The notes beneath the pieces are model-generated. The model made no database searches. It was not told the DNA's origin and saw nothing but the letters and a program-made list of their open reading frames with translations. The position numbers and the translations under genes are program-made. Source: Actinomycetes bacterium (lineage in GTDB: Bacteria; Actinomycetota; Actinomycetes; Actinomycetales; Microbacteriaceae). From it: a DNA stretch of 6,516 nt. This document shows positions 1 through 5,543 of the stretch, in pieces. The stretch spans positions 1-6,516 of the forward strand of contig JAEWKY010000351.1 in the NCBI GenBank assembly GCA_023457615.1. The letters are read 5' to 3'. Position 1 is the first letter of the stretch, and each line of letters starts with the position of its first letter.

Positions 1-82
1 GGATCAGGGCGTGCCGGGCGGCCTTGGGCGCGGGGATCCGGCCGGTCGTCGTGCCGACCGCGTCGGCGGGCAGGCCGGTCAC
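1..82 (-). CDS. argR: Arginine repressor ArgR, N-terminal fragment (cut by left edge)
   Basis: This is the start of the arginine-responsive transcriptional repressor, a cytoplasmic DNA-binding protein that assembles as a hexamer and uses arginine as corepressor. Only 27 codons are visible. The GTG at 82-80 overlaps the argF TGA as GTGA. The fragment has a short variable leader and then APKAARHALI, which resembles the segment before the winged helix-turn-helix of actinobacterial ArgR (compare the RQARIV of mycobacterial ArgR). The DNA-binding and arginine-binding domains lie outside the window. Position supports the call: argR directly follows argF in the actinobacterial argCJBDFRGH cluster. 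No strong ribosome-binding site precedes the GTG, only a GGGG-like stretch inside the argF end, so expression probably depends on coupling to argF. The call rests on a short match plus synteny; a different downstream gene is possible but less likely. Confidence 0.8.
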   Translation of the reverse strand, partial: MTGLPADAVGTTTGRIPAPKAARHALI

Positions 83-1002
83 GACCGCCCCAGGAGCCAG
101 GTGAGCAGCGCCTTCTGGGCGTGCAGCCGGTTCTCGGCCTCGTCCCAGATGACGCTCGCCGGCCCGTCGATGACCTCCGCCGCGACCTCGTAGCCCCGGT
201 CGGCCGGCAGGCAGTGCAGGAAGATCGCGTCGTCCTTCGCGAGCGTCAGGAGCTCGGGCGTCACCTGATAGGCGCCGAAGACGGCGACGCGATGCGCCTT
301 CTCCTCCTCCTTGCCCATCGACACCCAGGTGTCGGTCACCACGACGTCGGCGCCGGCGACGGCCTCGTTCGGATCGGTGTACAGGGTCACCGATCCGCCC
401 GTCTCGGCCGCGCGGCGGTCGGCATCCGCAACCACGGAGTCCGCGGGGCTGAACTCGGCCGGCGAGGCGACGCGCACGTGCATGCCGGCCGTCGCACCGG
501 CGAGCAGGTAGCTGTGCGCCATGTTGCTGGCCCCGTCGCCGAGGAACGTCACGGTGAGGCCGGCGAGCGCGCCCTTGTGCTCCCGGATGGTGAGCAGGTC
601 GGCGAGCAGCTGGCACGGGTGGAAGTCGTCGGAGAGCGCGTTGACGACCGGTACCGTCGTGCCCGCCGCCATCCGCTCGAGCCCCGACTGCGCGTAGGTC
701 CGCCAGACGATCGCGGCGACCTGGCGCTCGAGCACGCGCGCGGTGTCCTCGGGGGTCTCCTTGCCGCCGAGCTGGCTGCTCGCCGTCTGGATGATGAGCG
801 GCGACCCGCCGAGGTCGGCGATCCCGACCGCGAACGAGACGCGCGTGCGGGTCGACGACTTGTCGAAGATCACCGCGACGGTCTGCGGTCCCTCGAGGGG
901 CTTCTCGGCCCAGCGATCGGCCTTCAGACGCTCGGCCAGGTCGAGCACCTCGGTCTGCTCGGCCGGCGTGAGGTCGTCGTCGCGGAGGAGGTGCCGGGTC
1001 AT
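79..1002 (-). CDS. argF: Ornithine carbamoyltransferase
   Basis: This cytoplasmic enzyme transfers the carbamoyl group of carbamoyl phosphate to ornithine, giving citrulline. The protein has 307 residues, the usual length. Residues 50-54 are STRTR, the carbamoyl-phosphate-binding motif. FHPCQLLADLLT lies at about 127-138, the ornithine-loop motif DTWVSMG at 224-230, and HCLPADRG with the catalytic Cys264 at 263-270. SMG together with HCLP separates ornithine from aspartate carbamoyltransferases. The ATG at 1002-1000 overlaps the argD TGA as ATGA and has AAAGG eight bases upstream, which fixes the start. An open frame runs much further upstream, but that part is only a shadow of argD. The 3' end overlaps the argR GTG by four bases. 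The protein looks intact with no missing key residue. Confidence 0.97.
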   Translation of the reverse strand: MTRHLLRDDDLTPAEQTEVLDLAERLKADRWAEKPLEGPQTVAVIFDKSSTRTRVSFAVGIADLGGSPLIIQTASSQLGGKETPEDTARVLERQVAAIVWRTYAQSGLERMAAGTTVPVVNALSDDFHPCQLLADLLTIREHKGALAGLTVTFLGDGASNMAHSYLLAGATAGMHVRVASPAEFSPADSVVADADRRAAETGGSVTLYTDPNEAVAGADVVVTDTWVSMGKEEEKAHRVAVFGAYQVTPELLTLAKDDAIFLHCLPADRGYEVAAEVIDGPASVIWDEAENRLHAQKALLTWLLGRS

Positions 1003-2183
1003 GCGGGGAGCCTTTCGGGAGCGATGCGGGTGAGAGCCGTGGAGAAGAGGTCGAGGAAGCGGTCGACGTCGGCGTCGACGATCGTGAGCGGCGGCGCGAG
1101 ACGGATGCGGTCGTCGGCGGCGGCGTTGACGATGAGGCCGAGCTCGAACGCCGCGGCGGCGACGTCCTTCGCCCACGGGCCGGCGAGACCCACCCCGACG
1201 AGCAGCCCGCGGCCGGAGACGTCCGTGATCGCCGGATGCGCGAGCGCGAGGACGCCGGCGCGGAGGCGCTCCCCCTGAACCCGCGCGTTCTCGACGAGGC
1301 CCGCGCGCTCGATCTCGCCGAGCACCGCGTTCGCGGTCGCCGTCGCGAGCGGGTTGCCGCCGAAGGTCGTGCCGTGATCGCCGGGCTGCAGGAGGTGCTG
1401 CGCGGGGCCGAACGCGACGAGGGCGCCGATCGGGAAGCCGCCGCCGATGCCCTTGGCCAGCGCGACGAGGTCGGGCGTCGTGCCCTCCGGCAGCTCGCCC
1501 GCGTGCTGGAAGGCGAACCAGTCGCCCGTGCGGCCGGCGCCGGTCTGGATCTCGTCGAGGATCAGCAGGGCGCCGTGCCGCGCCGTGAGCTCGCGCGCCC
1601 CGGCGAGGTAGCCCTCGGGCAGGTCGAGCACGCCCGCCTCGCCCTTGATCGGCTCGAGCACGAGCGCCGCGACATCCGGCCCGAGCGCGGCGTCGAGCGC
1701 CTCGAGGGTCGTGGGCAGGAACTCCGGCCCCGCGAGCAGCGGCTCGAACGGGGCGCGCAGCGCGGGCTTGCCCGTGATCGACAGGGCGCCGAGCGTGCGG
1801 CCGTGGAACGACTTCTCGAGGGCGAGGATGCGCGGCCGGCCCGTGCGCCGGGCGACCTTGACGGCGGCCTCCATGACCTCGGTGCCCGAGTTGCCGAAGA
1901 ACACCGCGTCGCCGCCCGTGAGCCGCTTCAGCCGCTCGGCGAGCGCGAGCTGGGGCTCGGACGCGAAGTAGTTGGAGACGTGCGCGAGGGTCGCCGCCTG
2001 GCGGCTGACGGCCTCCACGAACACGGGATGCGCGTGACCGAGCGCGTTCACGGCGATGCCGGCGAGGAAGTCGAGGTACTCCGTGCCGTCCGCGTCCCAG
2101 ACGCGCGCGCCCTCGCCTCGGGTCAGCACGGCGAGCGGGGTCGGGGCGTAGGAGAACATCGCGGCGCGGAAGCGGTCGCTCAT
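999..2183 (-). CDS. argD: Acetylornithine aminotransferase
   Basis: This is a PLP-dependent class III aminotransferase that converts N-acetylglutamate 5-semialdehyde and glutamate to N-acetylornithine and 2-oxoglutarate; many family members also act in lysine synthesis. The protein has 394 residues. Visible motifs are the phosphate-contacting GNSGTEV (97-103), FHGRTLGAL (126-134), LDEIQTGAGRTG (209-220, with the Asp210 that contacts the PLP pyridine nitrogen), LAKGIGGGFPIGA (242-254, with Lys244 as the Schiff-base lysine) and HGTTFGGNPLA (270-280). SGTEVMEAAVK differs slightly from the common SGAEANEAAIK but keeps the conserved positions. The ATG at 2183-2181 overlaps the argB stop as ATGA and has a strong GGAGG seven bases upstream, which argues against the longer open frame. 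The four-base overlap at the 3' end couples it to argF. Confidence 0.97.
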   Translation of the reverse strand: MSDRFRAAMFSYAPTPLAVLTRGEGARVWDADGTEYLDFLAGIAVNALGHAHPVFVEAVSRQAATLAHVSNYFASEPQLALAERLKRLTGGDAVFFGNSGTEVMEAAVKVARRTGRPRILALEKSFHGRTLGALSITGKPALRAPFEPLLAGPEFLPTTLEALDAALGPDVAALVLEPIKGEAGVLDLPEGYLAGARELTARHGALLILDEIQTGAGRTGDWFAFQHAGELPEGTTPDLVALAKGIGGGFPIGALVAFGPAQHLLQPGDHGTTFGGNPLATATANAVLGEIERAGLVENARVQGERLRAGVLALAHPAITDVSGRGLLVGVGLAGPWAKDVAAAAFELGLIVNAAADDRIRLAPPLTIVDADVDRFLDLFSTALTRIAPERLPA

Positions 2184-3070
2184 GCCACGACCTCCGTGCC
2201 GATGCCGGCATCCGTGAAGATCTCGAGCAGCACCGAGTGCGGGCGCCGGCCGTCGATGATCGCGGCCTTCGGCACCCCGCCCGCCACGGCCTCGAGGCAC
2301 GCCGTCATCTTCGGGATCATCCCGCTCTCGAGCCTCGGCAGGAGCTCGACGAGCTCGGGCGCCGTGAGGTGCGAGACGAGCGAGTCGCGGTTCGGCCAGT
2401 CGGCGTAGAGCCCCGCGACGTCGGTGAGCACGACGAGCTTCTCGGCGCCGAGGGCGACCGCGAGCGACGCGGCGGCGGAGTCGGCGTTGACGTTGAGCGA
2501 CTGCCCCGGCACGTCGAGATCGGGCGCGATCGACGAGACCACCGGGATGCGACCGGCCGCCACCTCGGCGAGCACCGCGGCGGGATCGACCTGCACGACG
2601 TCGCCGACCAGCCCGATGTCGACCGTCTCGCCGTCGACCACGGCTCCCCTCCGCCGGCCGCCGAAGAGCCCGGCGTCCTCCCCCGAGATCGCGGACGCGA
2701 GCGGGCCGTGCTCGTTGATGAGCGTCACGAGCTCGCGGCTCACCTGACCGGTCAGCACCATGCGCACGACGTCCATCGTCTCGGGCGTCGTCACGCGGTA
2801 GCCGCCGCGGAACTCGCTCGCGATGCCCAGCCTGTCGAGCATCGCCGTGATCTGGGGGCCGCCGCCGTGCACGACGACGGGCTTGAGCCCGACGTGCCGC
2901 AGGTAGACCATGTCCTCGGCGAACGCGCGCTGCAGCTCGGGCGAGACCATCGCGTTGCCGCCGAACTTGACGACGACGATCTTGCCCGCGAAGCGCTTGA
3001 GCCAGCCCAGCGACTCGATGAGCGTGGCGGCCTTGAGCTCGGCATCCTTCGTCTGCTCGTCGGCGCTCAT
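2180..3070 (-). CDS. argB: Acetylglutamate kinase, probably arginine-sensitive type
   Basis: This amino-acid-kinase-fold enzyme phosphorylates N-acetylglutamate with ATP, the usual feedback-controlled step of the cyclic pathway. The protein has 296 residues. Motifs in order: VVKFGGNAM (33-41, nucleotide and phosphate site), VHGGGPQI (67-74), FRGGYRVT (87-94), NVNADSAAA (193-201, substrate site), LTDVAGLY (215-222, nucleotide site) and GMIPKM (250-255). Two features point to arginine inhibition: an N-terminal extension able to form a helix before the first strand (about residues 8-27), which builds the hexamer in sensitive enzymes, and the C-terminal EIFTDAGIGTEV segment (283-294). Inhibition is inferred from the family. 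The ATG at 3070-3068 overlaps the argJ TGA. No clear Shine-Dalgarno precedes it, so it is the weakest start of the operon by that measure and probably relies on reinitiation after argJ. Confidence 0.97.
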   Translation of the reverse strand: MSADEQTKDAELKAATLIESLGWLKRFAGKIVVVKFGGNAMVSPELQRAFAEDMVYLRHVGLKPVVVHGGGPQITAMLDRLGIASEFRGGYRVTTPETMDVVRMVLTGQVSRELVTLINEHGPLASAISGEDAGLFGGRRRGAVVDGETVDIGLVGDVVQVDPAAVLAEVAAGRIPVVSSIAPDLDVPGQSLNVNADSAAASLAVALGAEKLVVLTDVAGLYADWPNRDSLVSHLTAPELVELLPRLESGMIPKMTACLEAVAGGVPKAAIIDGRRPHSVLLEIFTDAGIGTEVVA

Positions 3071-4266
3071 GAGCTGTACGCCGAGTTCTCGTGCACGTAG
3101 TCGTGGGTGAGGTCGTTCGTGAGGATGATCGCGCCCGCGACCCCGGCGTGCAGGTCGAGCTGCAGCAGCAGCTGGCGCGGCGCGAGGTCGACCTCCTCGC
3201 GCGGACGGTCGGGTCCGCCCTGCGCGCACACTCGCACGCCGTTCATCGTCACGTCGACGTCGTAGGGGTCGAACGCGGCCCGGGTCGTGCCGATCGCGGC
3301 GAGCACCCGGCCCCAGTTCGGATCGTTGCCGAACACCGCGGCCTTGAAGAGGTTGTTCCGCGCGATCGACCGGCCGACCTCGACGGCGTCGTCCTCGGTG
3401 GCCGCGCCCGTGACCTCGATGACGATGTCGTGGCTCGCGCCCTCGGCATCCTGCTGCAGCTGGAACGCGAGATCCAGGCACAGGTCCTGCAGCACGACGG
3501 CGAACATCGAGGGATCGGGGCGGATGCCGGACGCGCCGCTCGCGAGCAGGGTCACCTGGTCGTTCGTCGACATGCAGCCGTCGCTGTCGAGCCGGTCGAA
3601 GCTCACGCGCGTCGCGGAACGCAGCGCCTCGTCGAGCTCGGCGCTCGAGAGGTCGGCGTCGGTCGTGATCACGACGAGCATCGTCGCGAGGCCGGGCGCG
3701 AGCATCCCGGCGCCCTTCGCCATGCCGCCGATCCGCCAGCCGTCGCCGTGCTCGCGCGTCGCCGTCTTCGGCTTCGTGTCGGTCGTCATGATCGCGCGGG
3801 CGGCGGCCTCGCCGCCGTCGACGCTCAGCGCGGTCGCGGCCGCGGCGATCCCGGGGATCAGCTTCGCGCGATCGAGCTGCCGGCCGATGAGCCCCGTCGA
3901 GCAGACGAGCACGTCGCCGGAGCTCAGGCTCAGCGCATCCGCCACCGCCTCGGCCGTGAGATGCGTCGTCTGGAAGCCCTCGGATCCCGTGAAGCAGTTC
4001 GCGCCGCCCGAGTTGAGCACGATCGCCGACACCGTGCCGTCGGCGATGACCTGCTGCGACCAGAGGATGGGGTTCGCCTTCGCGCGGTTGCTCGTGAACA
4101 CCGCGGCGGCGTTCTGCGACGGACCGCGGTTCACGACGAGGGCAAGGTCCCTTTCTCCGGAGCTTTTCAGCCCCGCCCGCACGCCGGCCGCCTCGAACCC
4201 GGCCGCGAACGTGACACCTCCGGAGAAGTGGACCTCCTCTCCGGAGGAACGGACATCTGCGATCAC
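3067..4266 (-). CDS. argJ: Glutamate N-acetyltransferase / ornithine acetyltransferase ArgJ
   Basis: ArgJ moves the acetyl group from N-acetylornithine to glutamate, closing the cyclic arginine pathway; bifunctional forms also use acetyl-CoA. Whether this one is bifunctional cannot be read from the sequence. The 399-residue precursor is of normal length. It carries STGLIG (123-128, oxyanion region), KGAGMLAPGLATML (184-197) with the predicted self-cleavage between Ala194 and the nucleophile Thr195, NDPNWGR (314-320), and the typical tail ending ENSAYSS. The GTG start (4266-4264) overlaps the argC TGA as GTGA and has GGAG seven bases upstream. A longer open frame upstream is a shadow of argC. 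The first 43 codons are odd: about ten end in A or T (several GGA, AAA, GAA and CTT), against about one in the next 41, and the region also holds AGG. It contains three copies of CTCCGGAG, annotated separately. Confidence 0.97.
   Translation of the reverse strand: MIADVRSSGEEVHFSGGVTFAAGFEAAGVRAGLKSSGERDLALVVNRGPSQNAAAVFTSNRAKANPILWSQQVIADGTVSAIVLNSGGANCFTGSEGFQTTHLTAEAVADALSLSSGDVLVCSTGLIGRQLDRAKLIPGIAAAATALSVDGGEAAARAIMTTDTKPKTATREHGDGWRIGGMAKGAGMLAPGLATMLVVITTDADLSSAELDEALRSATRVSFDRLDSDGCMSTNDQVTLLASGASGIRPDPSMFAVVLQDLCLDLAFQLQQDAEGASHDIVIEVTGAATEDDAVEVGRSIARNNLFKAAVFGNDPNWGRVLAAIGTTRAAFDPYDVDVTMNGVRVCAQGGPDRPREEVDLAPRQLLLQLDLHAGVAGAIILTNDLTHDYVHENSAYSS
4145..4247 (-). promoter_or_regulatory. 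Candidate alternating RNA stems in the first codons of argJ
   Basis: Seen directly: the 8-bp palindrome CTCCGGAG occurs three times (4155-4162, 4218-4225, 4239-4246). Stem A is a perfect 10-bp inverted repeat, 4217-4226 with 4238-4247, with an 11-base loop; it starts about 19 bases after the argJ GTG. Stem B pairs 4153-4162 with 4218-4227 (10 bp) and 4145-4150 with 4230-4235 (6 bp), separated by a 2-by-2 mismatch. A and B share 4218-4226 and therefore exclude each other. AGGAGG, a strong anti-16S match, lies at the stem A boundary and loop. The stretch coincides with the unusual codons at the start of argJ. A role in setting ArgJ translation or in processing the polycistronic message is inference. 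Protein constraint on SSGE and FSGG may explain part of the repetition. Confidence 0.35.
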
Positions 4267-5300
4267 GGGGCGACTCCGTTCACGGGGAGGCCGAGCGCCT
4301 CGGGCAGGCCGAGGGCGAGATTGGCCGACTGGATGGCGGCACCCGCGGTGCCCTTGCCGAGGTTGTCGAGGGCGCTCACGACGACGACGCGACCCGCGCG
4401 CTCGTCGACCGTGAGGCCGATCAGGCACGTGTTGGCGCCGAGCGTGTCGGCGACGCGCGGGAAGGCGCCCGGCAGCAGCCGCACGAACGTCTCGTCGGCG
4501 TAGGCCGACTCCCAGGCCTCGCGCACCGCCGACGCGCCGCCCGTGAGCTTCGCCGTCGAGGTCGCGAGGATGCCGCGTGCCATCGGCACGAGCACGGGCG
4601 TGAAGCTCAGGCTCACCCCGACGCCGCCCGCGGCCGCGAGGTTCTGCACGATCTCCGGGTTGTGCCGATGCCCGCCGCCGACGCCGTACGCCGACGCCGA
4701 GCCCAGGATCTCCGCCGCGAGGAGGTCGGGACGCAGGCTCTTGCCCGCCCCCGACGGCCCGACCGCGAGCACGCTCACGAGGTCGTCGGCGGCGATCACG
4801 CCCGCCGCGATCCCCGGCGCGAGGGCGAGGGTGATCGCGGTCACGTTGCACCCCGGAACGGCGATGCGGCGGGCACCGGCCAGCTCCTCGCGCTGCCGCC
4901 GGCCGCCCTCGAGCAGCAGCTCGGGCATCCCGTAGGTCCACGCCCCGAAGTACTCGCCGCCGTACCAGGTGGCCCAGGCGTCGGGATCGGTGAGACGGTG
5001 GTCGGCGCCGCAGTCGACGACGAGGACGTCGTCGGGCAGCTGCGCCGTGATCGCGCCCGAGGCGCCGTGCGGCAGGGCGAGGAAGACGACGTCGTGACCC
5101 GCGAGCACCGCGGGCGTCGTCTCCTGGAGCACGAGGTGGCCGAGCGCGACGAGATGCGGGTGCACGGCGGAGAGCGGCTGCCCGGCGTTCTGATGCGCCG
5201 TGACGGTGGCGATCTCGAGCTCGGGGTGGGCGGAGAGCAGGCGCAGCAGCTCGCCGCCCGCGTAGCCGCTGGCTCCGGCGATGGCGACGGAGTAGGACAT
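4263..5300 (-). CDS. argC: N-acetyl-gamma-glutamyl-phosphate reductase
   Basis: ArgC uses NADPH to reduce N-acetylglutamyl phosphate to N-acetylglutamate 5-semialdehyde, through a thioester on a cysteine. The protein has 345 residues, typical for the family. It begins with the Rossmann motif VAIAGASGYAGGELLRLL (5-22). The catalytic Cys151 lies in VPGCNVTA (148-155). Also visible are GPSGAGKS (181-188), HRHNPEI (211-217, with a likely catalytic His), VPMARGIL (238-245) and DNLGKGTAGAAIQ (312-324). The ATG at 5300-5298 fits the family N-terminus and has AAGG eight bases upstream. An in-frame ATG at 5477 would add 59 proline- and serine-rich residues with no family counterpart and is not preferred. 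This is the first gene of the operon; a candidate arginine-sensing leader lies just upstream. Its stop overlaps the argJ GTG. Confidence 0.97.
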   Translation of the reverse strand: MSYSVAIAGASGYAGGELLRLLSAHPELEIATVTAHQNAGQPLSAVHPHLVALGHLVLQETTPAVLAGHDVVFLALPHGASGAITAQLPDDVLVVDCGADHRLTDPDAWATWYGGEYFGAWTYGMPELLLEGGRRQREELAGARRIAVPGCNVTAITLALAPGIAAGVIAADDLVSVLAVGPSGAGKSLRPDLLAAEILGSASAYGVGGGHRHNPEIVQNLAAAGGVGVSLSFTPVLVPMARGILATSTAKLTGGASAVREAWESAYADETFVRLLPGAFPRVADTLGANTCLIGLTVDERAGRVVVVSALDNLGKGTAGAAIQSANLALGLPEALGLPVNGVAP

Positions 5301-5309
5301 GGAAGAGGC

Positions 5310-5389
5310 CTTCAGGTTCGACGGACGGGGACTCGAAGCCGGCGACGTCGCGCGAACCGGACGGCTCAGCGGTGCGACGTCGCCTGAAG
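5310..5389 (-). promoter_or_regulatory. Candidate argC leader structure sequestering the ribosome-binding site
   Basis: In the argC-sense RNA, CTTCAGG (5389-5383) is exactly complementary to CCTGAAG (5316-5310), and the second segment contains most of the argC Shine-Dalgarno AAGG (5312-5309). Nested inside is a perfect 11-bp inverted repeat, 5374-5384 with 5341-5351, with a 22-base loop; each arm contains the 10-bp palindrome GCGACGTCGC. The two helices overlap by two bases and otherwise can stack, leaving a bulge of about 24 bases on the 3' side. A small local hairpin, GAAG/CTTC at 5302-5313, also covers the ribosome site. The 5' strands of both helices lie in codons 22-27 of the upstream small reading frame, so a translating ribosome would open them. 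No T-run follows, which favours translational over transcriptional control. The complementarity is seen; the mechanism is inferred. Confidence 0.45.
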
Positions 5390-5452
5390 TCGGCGCGCGC
5401 GGCGGAGCGGACGGAGCGAGAGGCTCCGGGAGGCGATCCGCGTCAGGTCCAC
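5366..5452 (-). CDS. Candidate leaderless, arginine-rich leader peptide of the arg operon
   Basis: This is a 28-codon frame, GTG (5452-5450) to TGA (5368-5366), lying wholly in the argC leader. Eight of 28 residues are Arg, at 5, 9, 14, 17, 18, 20, 21 and 28. The second half reads LRPLRRARRLQATSHR and uses CGT, CGC and the less common CGA. The GTG starts seven bases after the last base of a TAGGGT -10 box, where an actinobacterial transcript would be expected to begin, so translation could be leaderless; no ribosome-binding site is available otherwise. Leaderless cysteine-rich leader peptides that act as attenuators are known in mycobacteria, so an arginine version before argC is plausible. 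The Arg cluster sits immediately before the segment that pairs with the argC ribosome site. Caution: arginine is over-represented in chance frames of GC-rich DNA, so this needs conservation or transcription-start evidence. Confidence 0.45.
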   Translation of the reverse strand: MDLTRIASRSLSLRPLRRARRLQATSHR

Positions 5453-5458
5453 GGTCCG

Positions 5459-5489
5459 ACCCTACTGGGTGCGGCATCCGCACCACTAA
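5459..5489 (-). promoter_or_regulatory. Putative promoter of the argCJBDFR operon
   Basis: On the minus strand TAGGGT (5464-5459) fits the actinobacterial TANNNT -10 pattern. The best -35 candidate is TTAGTG (5489-5484), 19 bases upstream and only partly like TTGACA; -35 elements in this group are often weak. Transcription would start at about 5452, at the GTG of the small leader frame, leaving a leader of roughly 150 bases before argC. The -35 overlaps the -10 of the divergent DUF937 gene. No convincing AT-rich ARG box is visible here. Confidence 0.45.
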
Positions 5490-5492
5490 TCT
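5464..5492 (+). promoter_or_regulatory. Putative promoter of the DUF937 gene
   Basis: TAATCT at 5487-5492 is a good TANNNT -10 box and one of the few AT-rich spots in the region. A -35 at 17 bases spacing would be ACTGGG (5464-5469), a poor match. Transcription would start near 5499, leaving a 5' leader of about 45 bases with GGAAGGA and GAGGA before the ATG. It overlaps the opposing argC promoter almost completely. Confidence 0.4.
5468..5484. promoter_or_regulatory. Candidate operator: 17-bp palindrome between overlapping divergent promoters
   Basis: GGTGCGG-CAT-CCGCACC is a perfect 7-bp inverted repeat with a 3-base centre. It lies between the -35 and -10 regions of both the argC and DUF937 promoters, so a bound protein would affect both directions. 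It does not resemble the AT-rich ARG box recognised by ArgR, so a different regulator, or an ArgR with diverged specificity, would have to be assumed. As DNA it could also extrude only a short hairpin. Function is inferred from symmetry and position alone. Confidence 0.35.
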
Positions 5493-5543
5493 GAGTGTGA
5501 ATCGGGGGCTCGCTGTGGGCGCCCCGGAAGGAAAAGAGGAACC

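Noticed and set aside
4170..4257. Short out-of-frame ATG reading frame (start near 4256) inside argJ
   Set aside because: It starts inside argJ in another frame, has no ribosome-binding site of its own, and gives a low-complexity Arg/Pro/Ser peptide expected from shifted GC-rich codons.
121..5387. Long plus-strand open frames across the arginine genes, some several hundred codons
   Set aside because: They are shadows of the minus-strand genes caused by high third-position GC; they are Arg-, Ala- and Gly-rich, resemble no family, and the minus strand carries intact conserved enzymes throughout.
5301..5477. In-frame ATG at 5477 extending ArgC by 59 residues
   Set aside because: The extension is Pro/Ser/Ala-rich with no family match, has no good ribosome-binding site, and would begin upstream of the predicted -10 box. 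The ATG at 5300 fits the ArgC N-terminus and has AAGG at good spacing. Open frames of this length are common by chance in such GC-rich DNA.
5486..5502. Possible ARG box in the AT-richer stretch containing TGAGTGTGAATC
   Set aside because: It shares a TGAAT-like half-site, but the second half is poor, and it lies upstream of the argC -35. The match is too weak to call as an ArgR site.
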